From NCBI RefSeq assembly GCF_004923315.1, contig NZ_CP039651.1, positions 248,001-312,000 on the forward strand: a stretch of DNA of 64,000 nt, read 5' to 3'. The translations under genes were made by a program, and so were the position numbers. Below the pieces are notes generated by a model that was given only the letters and a program-made list of their open reading frames with translations, was not told where the DNA came from and searched no databases. Below, piece after piece: positions 42,156-51,368 of this stretch. Position 1 is the first letter of the stretch. Every line of letters starts with the position of its first letter. This DNA comes from Azospirillum sp. TSA2s. Its GTDB lineage: Bacteria; Pseudomonadota; Alphaproteobacteria; Azospirillales; Azospirillaceae.

Positions 42156-43409
42156 TTAACCACTTTCAGCCTCATCGTCGGAGGTTTCGGAATTTCCACG
42201 CCCCTGCTTCTCCGCCAGCTGCGCCATCGCGCCGGCGCCGGCGGCGATGCGCTCACCGTAACGGGCGGGCATGGTGGGGGAGGTCCAGTCGCCGGCCTGT
42301 TGGATAGCGGGCAGGCCGAACCCGGCGGCCACCAGGTCCTGGGCAGCGCCAACCCGCAGGCTGTGGCCTGACACCGCCCCCTCCCCCGGCACGCCGGTGC
42401 CCTCCAGCCCCACAGCCTTGGCTCGCGCTTTGAAGATCTCGCCGACCCGCTTGCCAGGGTCCGGCCCCGACACCGCCAAGGGTCCCAGCACAACGTCCGT
42501 CCCGCGGGTTAGCCGGTCGGTGCCGATCTGCAGCCACAGGACAGCGCGACAACATTCCAAACGGGACTGCCTGCGCTCCAGCTTCTCACGCCGGGCGGTG
42601 TCCCCGCGGCTGCAGCGGCGCACCAGTTGCTCTCCCTCTGCCAGGGCCTCGTCGAGCAAACTGGTGCGCAGACGCAGCCACCGCTGCAGCAGGGTCATAG
42701 TGTCGGGGCCCAACCAGCACCAGCGGCCCTGCCCGCCTTGGTCAGTCTTCGACCGGGACACGAACAGCCGGCCGCTGCCGTCGCGTTCAGCCTGGACATC
42801 GGCGACCGTCAGCCGCACCAGCTCGGCCCGGCGGCGCAACGTGTCGTAGCCGACGGCGATCAGCGCCGCATCACGCACCGCCTGTGGCCCCTCTTCACGA
42901 TTGAGCGCCCCGAGAATCTCCTGCACGTCCTCGCGGCGCAGCCCGACCGCCTGGGCAGGGCGCCGCCCGAGGCGGCCAGCGAACCCTTTCATCTCCAGCC
43001 GCACCAGCCGGTCCTTGCAAGGGTCCGGCAGGCCGGCAGCCTCATGAAGAGTTGCGATGGTGGACTTCCGCCTTGCCACCGTTCCGTAGGCGGCCGGCTG
43101 CCCGTCGCGGCCGCCGTTCTTGGAGAGTGCCGTCAGGTAGGCGATCACCGTCTCCGGCCCCGCAGGAACCGCAACGCGGCCGTTGAGTCCGCACCAGCGG
43201 ATGTAATGGCGGGCATCAGCCCACAGGGCGCGAACGGTGTTGGCGGGCGCGTTGCGCTGAAGCGCCCGCCACCAGGGCACCAAGCGTCGTGCGATTGCGA
43301 GAGCGATCGGCGCGTGCGGCAGGATCACGCCGTCGAGGGCGAGAGCGCGATCAAGAGGATTGTCGTCTCTGGACCCGGTTACGACGGGAAGGAGCGGCTG
43401 GGAGGTCAT
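42156..43409 (-). CDS. Tyrosine recombinase / phage-type integrase
   Basis: 417 residues. N-terminal SAM-like core-binding domain (RRLVPWWRALQRNAPANTVR, RKSTIATLHEAAGLPDPCKD); C-terminal catalytic domain with Arg in YDTLRRRAELVRLTVADVQ, Lys in SRSKTDQGGQGRW, His-x-x-Arg in GHSLRVGAAQDLVAAGFGL, Trp in GDWTSPTMPARYGE and the nucleophile Tyr in ARYGE. It cuts and rejoins DNA at specific sites. It lies next to, and divergent from, the tniABQ module, replacing the serine resolvase usually found there, so it may resolve cointegrates; alternatively it belongs to an older island. Confidence 0.88.
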   Translation of the reverse strand: MTSQPLLPVVTGSRDDNPLDRALALDGVILPHAPIALAIARRLVPWWRALQRNAPANTVRALWADARHYIRWCGLNGRVAVPAGPETVIAYLTALSKNGGRDGQPAAYGTVARRKSTIATLHEAAGLPDPCKDRLVRLEMKGFAGRLGRRPAQAVGLRREDVQEILGALNREEGPQAVRDAALIAVGYDTLRRRAELVRLTVADVQAERDGSGRLFVSRSKTDQGGQGRWCWLGPDTMTLLQRWLRLRTSLLDEALAEGEQLVRRCSRGDTARREKLERRQSRLECCRAVLWLQIGTDRLTRGTDVVLGPLAVSGPDPGKRVGEIFKARAKAVGLEGTGVPGEGAVSGHSLRVGAAQDLVAAGFGLPAIQQAGDWTSPTMPARYGERIAAGAGAMAQLAEKQGRGNSETSDDEAESG

Positions 43410-43746
43410 GGATCAGGCGGTCAGAGGTTTAGGGACGGTTGCCGACAGCTCCGGACTTTTCGCATGAACTGGCAGCATTTTGCATGAACCGGCTTACGGA
43501 ACGGTGGACGGGGGAGGCTGTTGAGATGCGATCTGGATTTCCGTTGGTCCTCATCCAGTAAAGGTTATTTCGCTGGCCGGCACCGGCTTTTCGCACCAAC
43601 TGCCTTGTCGATTTTCCGGGATCGCTGGACTCAGATTCAAGCAGTTTCAAATCGCCCGCGTTTCCCAGGATCGGTGGAAAATAAACCAGGATCACCGGAT
43701 TGATGTCCAGGATCACCGGACAATCTCGATACAGAACGTCGTCACG
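43410..43746. repeat. Transposon end region with two sets of repeats
   Basis: Between integrase and tniA. Set 1: TTTCGCATGAACTGGC-like sites at 43458-43473, 43478-43493 (14 of 16 alike) and 43589-43604 (13 of 16). Set 2: CCAGGATCACCGGA at 43686-43699 and 43707-43720, exact and 21 bases apart, with variants at 43665-43678 (again 21 bases away) and 43616-43629; one inverted copy (TCCGGTGATCCC) lies at 47807-47818 beyond tniQ. Phased repeats at both sides of the module fit transposase-binding sites as in Tn7/Tn5053 relatives. Confidence 0.6.
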
Positions 43747-45426
43747 GTGGCGGTTATGCCGCAGAGCAAACCCGATCATCAATCGGCCACTGACGAAGAG
43801 TGGCACGAGGCGGAGCGCCGAGAGCGCGTCGTCCGGCCGCTGGCAGAGCGCGAGCGTTTGACGCGGGCGGAGGTCGCCGATGCCGCTGCCATATTGGGGC
43901 TTAAGCGGAGCCGCATCTATGCGCTCGTGGCGCTCTATCGCGAGAAGCCGGTGACAAGTACCCTGATTCCACCGAAGCCGGGTCCAGCCCGAGGGTTCCG
44001 TTGCCTGGAGCCGGAGATCGAGAGCGTCATCGAAGCGGCAATCCGCGATTATTACATGACACGCCAGCATCCCACGGTGGCCGGGTTGCGGCGGCACATC
44101 GAGCACGAATGCAAGGCGCGGGGCCTTTCGACGCCATCGGTGAAGGCTTTGCGTGTCCGCATTGATTGGCAGGGCCGGAAAGCTCTGGTGAAGGCGCGGG
44201 AGGGACCGAAAGCAGCCCGTGACCAGTTCCGTCCCGTCTTCGGGGAGTATGTATCGGGTCACGCTCTCCAGGTCGTCCAGATCGACCATACTCGCGTCGA
44301 TGTCATGGTCGTCGACGAGATGTACCGACTGCCCCTTGGACGCCCTTGGCTGACGTTGATGATCGACGTCGCAAGCCGGATGGTCGTGGGATTCTATCTG
44401 ACTCTGGAGGCTCCATCGGCGACCTCCGTCGCCATGGCCATGCGGCACGCCGTGCTACCGAAGGCGGATTGGCTGGCGGAACGCGGGGTGGCGGCTCCTT
44501 GGCCGGTCGCAGGGCTTCCGGAAACCGTGCACATGGACAACGGTAAGGACTTCCATTCGAAGGCTCTGGAGCGCGGCTGTCGGGAGTACGGCATCGAGCA
44601 ACAGTATCGGCCTCCGGCGACCCCGCATTTCGGGGGCCACATCGAGCGGTTGATCGGGACAATGATGGGCGCCGTCCATCTGCTGCCGGGAACCACCTTC
44701 TCGAACATCGACGAGAAGGGCGACTACGACCCGGAGAAGACGGCGGTTATGACGCTGCCGGAGTTGGAGGCGTGGCTCGCCATTCAAATCGTGGGCGTCT
44801 ACCACGCCAGCATTCACAGCGCTCTTCAGCTTCCGCCGATGACGGCGTGGGAGGACGCCGTTGCCCAGCGGCCCACCCCGGTGCGTCATCCGGCCGACCC
44901 GGAGCGGTTCCTGTTCGATTTCCTGCCGTTCGAGAAGCGGAAGGTGACGCGGGAGGGCATCCGGATCTTCAACATCCACTACTGGGACAGCATTCTGAGC
45001 GTATGGGCCGGACAATCGGACTCCCGGATGCCGGTCAAATATGACCCACGCGACTTGTCGCGGGTGTTTCTCCAAGCTCCCGATGGAAAGCACTGGCCGA
45101 TCCGCTACCGCGATCTGCGCCGGCCGCGCATTACACGCTGGGAGCACCTGGAGGCGATGCGGGTGCTGCGGGAACGGGGACGCCGGTCGGTCGACGAGGC
45201 CATGATCTTCGATGCGATCGAGGCCCAACGCATGCTGGTCGCCGAGGCTGCGGCACGAACCAAAGCCGCCCGACAAACGGTGCAGCGTACCGCCTATGCA
45301 CTTGCCGGGTCTGAGGCGGCGAGCGCAACCCCAGAGCGGAGGGAGCCTTCACCACCCTCGCCCATTGACGACGGCCCGCCGACCGATCAGCCCCTGATGC
45401 CCTACGATGTGGAGGAATGGTCATGA
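43747..45426 (+). CDS. tniA: TniA-like DDE transposase
   Basis: 559 residues from GTG 43747 (ATG 43756 possible). N-terminal helix-turn-helix domains (RLTRAEVADAAAILGLKRS), then a retroviral-integrase-type DDE core: VVQIDHTRVDVMVVDEMYRL with the first Asp, PETVHMDNGKDFHSKALERG with the second, PPATPHFGGHIERLIGTMMG with the Glu; then the Mu-type beta-barrel (FLPFEKRKVTREGIRIFNIH, MPVKYDPRDLSRVFLQAPDG). TniA/TnsB proteins bind the transposon ends and carry out strand transfer. tniB overlaps its stop by four bases. Confidence 0.93.
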   Translation: MAVMPQSKPDHQSATDEEWHEAERRERVVRPLAERERLTRAEVADAAAILGLKRSRIYALVALYREKPVTSTLIPPKPGPARGFRCLEPEIESVIEAAIRDYYMTRQHPTVAGLRRHIEHECKARGLSTPSVKALRVRIDWQGRKALVKAREGPKAARDQFRPVFGEYVSGHALQVVQIDHTRVDVMVVDEMYRLPLGRPWLTLMIDVASRMVVGFYLTLEAPSATSVAMAMRHAVLPKADWLAERGVAAPWPVAGLPETVHMDNGKDFHSKALERGCREYGIEQQYRPPATPHFGGHIERLIGTMMGAVHLLPGTTFSNIDEKGDYDPEKTAVMTLPELEAWLAIQIVGVYHASIHSALQLPPMTAWEDAVAQRPTPVRHPADPERFLFDFLPFEKRKVTREGIRIFNIHYWDSILSVWAGQSDSRMPVKYDPRDLSRVFLQAPDGKHWPIRYRDLRRPRITRWEHLEAMRVLRERGRRSVDEAMIFDAIEAQRMLVAEAAARTKAARQTVQRTAYALAGSEAASATPERREPSPPSPIDDGPPTDQPLMPYDVEEWS

Positions 45427-46349
45427 GCGAGGTCTTCGAGCACCTCCATCCGGCCTATCGCGAATACGCGTGCTTGGCCGACCATGAACGCATCGAATGG
45501 ATCCGGGCCGACCGCTGGATCAACCATCGGAGGGCAGAAGCGGCGCTCGGCAAGCTCGAAGACCTGCTCACCTACCCGAAGCGGGACCGCATGCCGTGCC
45601 TGCTGCTGTTCGGCGATGTCGGCATGGGCAAGACCAAGATCATCCGCAAGTTCGTGCGGGACCATCCGGCGGTCTTCAACGAGGGAACGGGGGTGACGAC
45701 GATGCCGGTGGTCGCATTCCAGATGCCGACGCAGCCGGACGAGGGGGATTTCTACGACGAACTGCTGACCGCTCTCGGCGTGCCGCAACGGCGAGCGGGA
45801 ACGGTGCGTGGCGCCCGCAACCTGTGTCGGCGTCTGTTGGGCGAGATGAACGCTCGGGTGCTGGTCATCGACGAGGTGCATGCCATGCTGGCCGGCACCT
45901 ACCGTCAACAGCGGATTTTCCTGAACACGCTGCGATTCCTGACCAATGATCTGCGCATCCCCTTGGTCTGCGCCGGCACCGACGAGGCTCGGATGGCGTT
46001 GCTGACCGATCAGCAGCTTGCCGACCGGTTCGACGCGCTTGAGTTGGCGCATTGGCGAGACGATCAGGCATTCCGCGACCTGCTCGCCAGCCTCGCGGCA
46101 ATTCTGCCGTTGCGGCAACGGTCGTCCCTTGGCAGCGCCTCCGTCAGCCGGCGCGTGCTGTCGATGACGGATGGCATCACGGTGCGTGTCTTCCGGCTGA
46201 TCGAAACCGTGGCGATCGCTGCGATCCGGAGCGGCCGGGAGATGATTGATGAAGAGAGTTTCACCGCCGAGGATCTCGTGCTTCCGCTGGTTTCCATGAC
46301 CGTCAAGGCGCAACGCGGCATGGGACGGAAGTCTTCGGTGGCGGTGTAG
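45423..46349 (+). CDS. tniB: TniB-like AAA+ ATPase
   Basis: 308 residues from ATG 45423, which overlaps the tniA stop as ATGA. Walker A LLFGDVGMGKTKIIRKFV, Walker B ARVLVIDEVHAMLAGTYRQQ, sensor region LRIPLVCAGTDEARMALLTD and the C-terminal lid (ADRFDALELAHWRDDQAFRD, LSMTDGITVRVFRLIETVAI). TniB/TnsC proteins choose the target and activate the transposase. The gene is in one operon with tniA and tniQ, with tniQ four bases downstream. Confidence 0.94.
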   Translation: MSEVFEHLHPAYREYACLADHERIEWIRADRWINHRRAEAALGKLEDLLTYPKRDRMPCLLLFGDVGMGKTKIIRKFVRDHPAVFNEGTGVTTMPVVAFQMPTQPDEGDFYDELLTALGVPQRRAGTVRGARNLCRRLLGEMNARVLVIDEVHAMLAGTYRQQRIFLNTLRFLTNDLRIPLVCAGTDEARMALLTDQQLADRFDALELAHWRDDQAFRDLLASLAAILPLRQRSSLGSASVSRRVLSMTDGITVRVFRLIETVAIAAIRSGREMIDEESFTAEDLVLPLVSMTVKAQRGMGRKSSVAV

Positions 46350-46352
46350 GCG

Positions 46353-47684
46353 ATGACACTGGGATCAGTCCTGGCCCAAACGGTGCTGCCGCTCGCCCCC
46401 CGGCCGATGGAAGACGAGCTGCTGTCGTCGTGGCTGTCGCGGGTCGCTTGCCGATATGACCTCGACGGCGGTGCCTTGCGGGGGCTTCTAACCACACCGG
46501 GTGACGATGCGGAAACCATGCCGACTATGAACGGTCTGGATTACCGGCCGGCTCACCAGGAAATTGCTGCACTTGCCTCGGCAGCCCGGCTTCCCGTCGA
46601 CCGTCTTTCGACCCTTGCTTTGAAGACGGCCAACCCGACTTGGCCGCGCCATTGGTTCGCCTGGGACTGGGGTGTTCTGGATCCGACCAACGGAACCGAG
46701 CGCTATGCGGATGCTCTGGCTCCAGGGTGGTGCGATCTCTGCCTGAGCGAAGATCACGCCGCCGGCCGGCATGCTTACCTGCGTCGTCATTGGGCGTATG
46801 CGGCGGTTGGCTTTTGTCACCGACACCGTCTGCCGCTGCGCCATCTCTGTCCATTCTGTCAAACGGCCAGCACCCTCCGATTTGTACCGTCCGATGGCGG
46901 AACCCGACTGTGTTGTGGAGCCTGCGATCGTCCGCTTGATGAGTATGCGACGGCAGGTCCAAAGGATGGCGCCGCCAGTACGTCTGCCGACAACACTCCG
47001 ACCAGCCGCGCGTGGAGTGTGGTCATGGCCTTCGAGACGGACCTTTGTCGGGCGCTGAGCCGCCGGACGCCCAGGGCTCGATGGATGGGGCGGTCGCGTC
47101 CAGCAGCGTTCATCGCAGCGACCGAAGACTTGATTGTCGCGCTGACGGCGGGCCAGAGCGCCTACCCTCGCGAGCATGCGATCAATGCATTCGACAGCGA
47201 CGCTTTTCCATCGCCTGGGAAGTTCAAACCAAGAAACGACCTGCGATACTGGGCATGCTGCGTGCCGATGGCGCGGCGACGAAGCCTGCTGGCCGCTGTG
47301 GTGGCCCTTCTGCTGGATGAAGAAACCAGCGCTCTGGTGTCGGAGCCCCGCTTTGGATCGTATCGGTGGGTCGCCTCCTTGGATTGGCTCTTCTGCTGGC
47401 TCGGAGAGGACCAACGGGCTTGGCTGGTTGCCCAGAGCGCGAAGTGGCCGGAGCTTCTGCGACAGCGATTGGAAACGATTGCTGGCGAAGCGTCTGTAAG
47501 GCGGTCTGCCCACCATGGCCGGAAAGCCTCCGTTCAGCGCAAGAAGGCGGGGGGCTCAGGTGCGGGCAAGCCGTTTCCGGAAGAGACACCGGACCCTCCA
47601 CCATCCACGCTGCGGATAATTGGGTTGCAGGATGCCGCTCATTACCGGCGTCTGGCGGAAGCGATCCTTTCGAGCCCCGAGTGA
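46353..47684 (+). CDS. tniQ: TniQ-family targeting protein
   Basis: 443 residues. N-terminal TniQ domain (LPLAPRPMEDELLSSWLSRV, ACRYDLDGG) and zinc fingers (WCDLCLSEDHAAGRHAYLRR, VGFCHRHRLPLRHLCPFCQ, TRLCCGACDRPLDEYA). The C-terminal part is helical and basic (AHHGRKASVQRKKAGG). TniQ/TnsD proteins direct insertion to sites; some CRISPR-associated transposons use TniQ with Cascade, but no cas gene is present here. Third gene of the module; no tniR resolvase follows. Confidence 0.92.
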   Translation: MTLGSVLAQTVLPLAPRPMEDELLSSWLSRVACRYDLDGGALRGLLTTPGDDAETMPTMNGLDYRPAHQEIAALASAARLPVDRLSTLALKTANPTWPRHWFAWDWGVLDPTNGTERYADALAPGWCDLCLSEDHAAGRHAYLRRHWAYAAVGFCHRHRLPLRHLCPFCQTASTLRFVPSDGGTRLCCGACDRPLDEYATAGPKDGAASTSADNTPTSRAWSVVMAFETDLCRALSRRTPRARWMGRSRPAAFIAATEDLIVALTAGQSAYPREHAINAFDSDAFPSPGKFKPRNDLRYWACCVPMARRRSLLAAVVALLLDEETSALVSEPRFGSYRWVASLDWLFCWLGEDQRAWLVAQSAKWPELLRQRLETIAGEASVRRSAHHGRKASVQRKKAGGSGAGKPFPEETPDPPPSTLRIIGLQDAAHYRRLAEAILSSPE

Positions 47685-48237
47685 TTGGCTGTGCGCCATG
47701 CCCCGCCAGCGGTGCGGAGACGCACGTTGCAACGGTTGTCGGAGGCTGCCCTGGCTGCCTACCGCATAGCCCATCGACATACTGGTTCCCCATAAGCGTG
47801 CTGGCTTCCGGTGATCCCGCGCTCGTGGAGCTCCCATTGCGCACACTCTGCGTGCCGACCACCATGCTCAAGCCCCAAGGGCCCGTCTCGCGCCGTAGAC
47901 TGGTCATCGAGGAGGCCGGGGGTTCGTTCTCATGGCGACCAGCCCTCTGGGTGACTCGCGGTCATGGACCGCTACTCCAACCTGAGCAAATTCCAACAGC
48001 TGCACGACGAACGCCTCTAAGTTCTGCCTTGGGTGATGCGCCTGACGGCGACCCTGGTGTTGAAACGGATTCTTCAAAACCGGTAACTTCTGATCGAGAC
48101 CAAGCGATTGGTCTTTCGGCGCGGGTGGTCGGGACCATAAGAAGTTGAATATGATCCCTCCTTCAGTAGATTCTAAATTTCTGATCGTGAAGACCTCTTC
48201 ATGAAGCGTGGAAACATCATTTCGGACTGCCGCCCGC
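47685..48237. other. Unassigned region between tniQ and the second ftr operon
   Basis: About 550 bases without a gene I can support. It contains one inverted copy of the 43.7-kb repeat (47807-47818), so the right end of the tni element is probably in its first half. Similarity to the downstream flank of the first ftr operon begins near 48170. Open frames here end in several stops and look like shadows. Confidence 0.4.
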
Positions 48238-49653
48238 TCATAAGGTCCAGAAGAGCGTCCCCCAATTCACTGCAGCGAGAATGCACAGGATCGTCATCAT
48301 GCCCGTAGCAAGCAGCCGGCGGGATGGGGAGGTCGCATGAAGCTCAACGATTCTGGCCGACAGCCAAGCGGACCACACGGTGGCGCCGGCCAGGAGGACG
48401 GCCCGCAGCGGGTCGATGAAACCGAGATAGAACCCATTGGTACGCAGCAGCATCACCGTTGTCATCGAAAGCCCAAGAATGACGCCGATGGCAGAAACCG
48501 GGATCAGGGCCTGGGCAAGATGGTGGAAGCAAACGGACGACCATCCGCCGGCGATGCGGGTTGCGAGCACGAGGCCGCCCGCGAAGATGAGGCCGGCGAA
48601 CAGCGCCTCCGCGCCGATGAAGGCCAACAGCGTGATGCCATCGAGCACGCTCATAACGTCGTTGTTTGCAGGGTAATTGGTCAGAATCCACCAGGGCATC
48701 ACCATATCGAGCAGGCGATCGGCCCCAAGCGACAGCAGCGTTTCGGCGAACCACATCTTCAGGTCGATGAACAGGCTGCTTCCCGTCCAACGAAAGGCGC
48801 CTCCGGCGACACCCAGAAGACCGATCAGGATCAGCGCCGTCTCCCAGGGTTTGGCCTCACGGCCGGCGACGTGAACGATCTCATGGCTGAAGGGGCGGTG
48901 GTCGAGTGCAATGGCGTCGCGGAAGCCGCTGCATCGCCCGCACATGTGGCATTGCGCATTGCCGTCCAGCGTGCGCAGCGGCACCAGCGGTGCGCAATTG
49001 ACGACGGTACGATGGCTGTCAGCAGGCTTCCGCCAACGCCCCCAAGCGTCGCGATCGACCCGATAGTGAACCGGCGCCAGCTTCGAAACTAGAGCGAACA
49101 CCCCATTAACCGGACAGAGATGGCGGCACCAGACGCGCTTGTTGCGTCCCCAGATCAGAGCGACGGCGATAGCGGCGGCGGTCGAACCGCCGAGGATCAC
49201 CAGGACGGCAGCCGGATACTGGTAAACGGAGATCATTTGGCCGTAGATGGTTGTGCCGAGAAAACCGACGAAGGGCCACCCCTTCCAAGTGACCCAGCGC
49301 GGCACGGCGCGACCCAGCGACCAAGTGGCGGCCTGTTCGGACAGCGCCCCCTCCGGACAGAGGACGCCGCACCACAGCCGACCGAACAGGATCATCGACA
49401 ACAGCACGCCCGGCCACCAAATCCCCCAAAACACGAATTGGGCGAAGATGGTGATGTGGGACCAGATGCGGTCGACGTTCGTCGGCAACGGCAGCAGCGT
49501 GGGAACGATGATCAGGACGGCATAGATGACGATCACCGTCCACTGCACTCCCATGATCAGCCGCCGCGACCGGGCCATCCAATCACCCAGGTCGGACAGC
49601 GCCCGTTTCAGGCCGCTACGGTGCGTTGCCGACGGGGTCGTGCAATCAGCCAT
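48238..49653 (-). CDS. ftrD: FtrD-like 4Fe-4S membrane ferredoxin (copy 2)
   Basis: 471 residues, the same length as copy 1. All cysteine motifs are kept: RLWCGVLCPEGALSEQ, KRVWCRHLCPVNGVF, CHMCGRCSGFRDAI. Differences are scattered and mostly conservative; in 60 aligned bases near the 3' end (17641-17700 against 48296-48355) I count 10 mismatches, so the duplication is not recent. Overlap of 46 bases with ftrC is the same as in copy 1. Role as in copy 1: electron handling for the FtrA/B/C iron importer. Confidence 0.9.
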   Translation of the reverse strand: MADCTTPSATHRSGLKRALSDLGDWMARSRRLIMGVQWTVIVIYAVLIIVPTLLPLPTNVDRIWSHITIFAQFVFWGIWWPGVLLSMILFGRLWCGVLCPEGALSEQAATWSLGRAVPRWVTWKGWPFVGFLGTTIYGQMISVYQYPAAVLVILGGSTAAAIAVALIWGRNKRVWCRHLCPVNGVFALVSKLAPVHYRVDRDAWGRWRKPADSHRTVVNCAPLVPLRTLDGNAQCHMCGRCSGFRDAIALDHRPFSHEIVHVAGREAKPWETALILIGLLGVAGGAFRWTGSSLFIDLKMWFAETLLSLGADRLLDMVMPWWILTNYPANNDVMSVLDGITLLAFIGAEALFAGLIFAGGLVLATRIAGGWSSVCFHHLAQALIPVSAIGVILGLSMTTVMLLRTNGFYLGFIDPLRAVLLAGATVWSAWLSARIVELHATSPSRRLLATGMMTILCILAAVNWGTLFWTL

Positions 49654-50441
49654 AGCACAAAGCTCCAATAAGCAAGGAAGGCGAGAAGCTCCGTCAGGAT
49701 CGGACGGGCGCGATATCCGGTGAGACCAGCCACCAAGCCGCCGAGGGATCCGCCGTCGGACAGAAGCCACGAGCTGTCCCAAAGCCGGCGCGAAAGCGCA
49801 GGCAGAACATCGAGATCGATCAAACCATCGACGCCGGAGACGAGCAGTGCGCAGGCCAGAAGTAGGAGCATCGACTCGGTGACGCGGAAGAACACCTTCC
49901 AAGACAGGCGACGACTGCCGAGTTGAAGTAGGGCATAGGTGGCGAATGCGGCGAGGAGACCGAGACCTCCCGCACCGGTGGCAGGCAGACGCCCATCCCC
50001 GAGATCGGCGGAAAGGATGCCGTAAAGAAAGACCACCGCCTCCGAGCCCTCGCGAGTCAATGCGATGAGAGCCAGGGTGAAGACGCCCCACCAATTTTCG
50101 GTGGTCACCGCCTCTCCCAGCGCACCTTCGAGGTCCCGCTTCATGGTGCGACCGTGGCGTCGCATCCACACCACCATCTGTAGGATCAGGCTGGCCGCGA
50201 CCAGAACCATGACGGTGCGAAAAATTCCGATAGCGGTGTCGGAAAGGACATCCGCCAGAGCGACGAAGGTCCCACCGAGCGCCCCAGCGACGACGAGGCC
50301 GGCGAGGGCACCCGACCACAGAAAGACACGGGCACGGCGAGCCTCCGGCGCATTGACCGCGAGCCAGGCGTTGAGGATGCCGACGACGAGAAGCGCCTCG
50401 ACGCTTTCCCGCCACACCACGAAGATCACATTTCCATACAT
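49608..50441 (-). CDS. ftrC: FtrC, FTR1-family iron permease (copy 2)
   Basis: 277 residues. Both REGxE-like motifs are unchanged (VVWRESVEALLVVGI, ALTREGSEAVVFLYG). Eighteen residues differ from copy 1 by my count, mainly Ile/Leu/Val/Ala exchanges inside membrane segments, plus Asn to His in WMRRHGRTMKRD and His to Arg in LGSRRLSWKV. That pattern, with no stop or frameshift, points to selection on both copies. It is 29 bases after ftrB, as in copy 1. Confidence 0.93.
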   Translation of the reverse strand: MYGNVIFVVWRESVEALLVVGILNAWLAVNAPEARRARVFLWSGALAGLVVAGALGGTFVALADVLSDTAIGIFRTVMVLVAASLILQMVVWMRRHGRTMKRDLEGALGEAVTTENWWGVFTLALIALTREGSEAVVFLYGILSADLGDGRLPATGAGGLGLLAAFATYALLQLGSRRLSWKVFFRVTESMLLLLACALLVSGVDGLIDLDVLPALSRRLWDSSWLLSDGGSLGGLVAGLTGYRARPILTELLAFLAYWSFVLWLIARPRRQRTVAA

Positions 50442-50470
50442 GTGCCGCCCGCCTTTCGTTGCGTGGCCCG

Positions 50471-50860
50471 TCACTTGGCGATCAGCACCGCAGGCGGCGC
50501 GTCGGGATGAAAGTCGTCGAAGAACGGGTATTCGCCGGGATCGAGCCCCTTGATCACCATGTCCGTGGTCACCCCCGGAGCGATGACCTTCTCCTTACGC
50601 AAAGGCAGGCTCTCGAATTCGGCCGGCGTCTTGCCGGTGTTGACGAGTTGCAGCTCGATCCGCGTGTCGGCGGGGACGTCGATGCGCAGGGGCGTCATCT
50701 TGCCGTCCTCGAAGACGATCCTGAAGACGGGATCGCCTGCGTACGCCTGCCCGGAAAGTCCGGAAACGGCCCCGACCAAGATCGGAGCCACACAAAACAG
50801 GCGACAGGACCAGCTTGAGACAATGGCATTAGTAGCCACCTTTTTTACCCGTACCGGCAT
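50471..50860 (-). CDS. ftrB: FtrB, periplasmic cupredoxin (copy 2)
   Basis: 129 residues from MPVRVKKVATNA at 50860, overlapping ftrA by 32 bases exactly as in copy 1. The signal peptide is the least conserved part (FCVAPILVGAVSGLSGQAYA), whereas the mature domain is almost unchanged (DPVFRIVFEDGKMTPLRIDV, LPLRKEKVIAPGVTTDMVI, YPFFDDFHPDAPPAVLIAK). It should oxidise or relay Fe(II) between FtrA and FtrC. Confidence 0.85.
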   Translation of the reverse strand: MPVRVKKVATNAIVSSWSCRLFCVAPILVGAVSGLSGQAYAGDPVFRIVFEDGKMTPLRIDVPADTRIELQLVNTGKTPAEFESLPLRKEKVIAPGVTTDMVIKGLDPGEYPFFDDFHPDAPPAVLIAK

Positions 50861-51368
50861 AGACGAAGTCATATTTTGCTTCGAACGGTTTGAACCAGGG
50901 AGCGACACCAGTCTCTTTGTCCACGTGGCGACCAAAATGGACATGCTGGTTCGCCGACGGCGGAGAAATCCTGAGGATCAGCTGATACCTGCCATTGCCC
51001 GCCATCCTGACGTTGTCGCCATAGTGCGGGCCGTCGTTGGCGACCATCGGCATGAAGGGACCCTTGGCCACCTCCGCACCGTCCTTCGTCAACGTGTATT
51101 CGACGACCAGATCGGGCACCCAGTCGCCTTTGGCGAAGCCGTTCTTGTTGTCTTTGGTGGCCTTGATGTCGGCCTCCAGATGGACGTCGCTGTCGGCTGC
51201 TAGCCGCATCATGCCGGCTGGTTCCATCTCGATGGGCTGCAGATAGACAGCCGCGACATCGAGCCCCTCTTGCGTCTGCGGCTTACCCACAGGGTATTCT
51301 TTCGCCGCAACGGAAAATGCCGTTCCCGTGAGGAGGATCGAAGCCAGCACTGTGATTCTAAGCATCAT
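50829..51368 (-). CDS. ftrA: FtrA, periplasmic iron-binding P19/Tp34 family protein (copy 2)
   Basis: 179 residues, signal peptide MMLRITVLASILLTGTAFSV then AAKEYPVGKP. The ligand motifs VAAVYLQPIEMEPAGMM, NDGPHYGDNVRM and NQHVHFGRHVDKETG are conserved. Changes from copy 1 are few (for example MMRL for MMRP, PFMPMV for LFMPMV, several Lys/Arg swaps). First gene of the second operon, with its own candidate Fur-type site upstream. Confidence 0.93.
   Translation of the reverse strand: MMLRITVLASILLTGTAFSVAAKEYPVGKPQTQEGLDVAAVYLQPIEMEPAGMMRLAADSDVHLEADIKATKDNKNGFAKGDWVPDLVVEYTLTKDGAEVAKGPFMPMVANDGPHYGDNVRMAGNGRYQLILRISPPSANQHVHFGRHVDKETGVAPWFKPFEAKYDFVYAGTGKKGGY

Noticed and set aside
46353..47684. 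TniQ as part of a CRISPR-associated transposon
   Set aside because: No cas genes, repeats or spacers anywhere in the window; the three-gene module fits a Tn5053/Tn402-like element.
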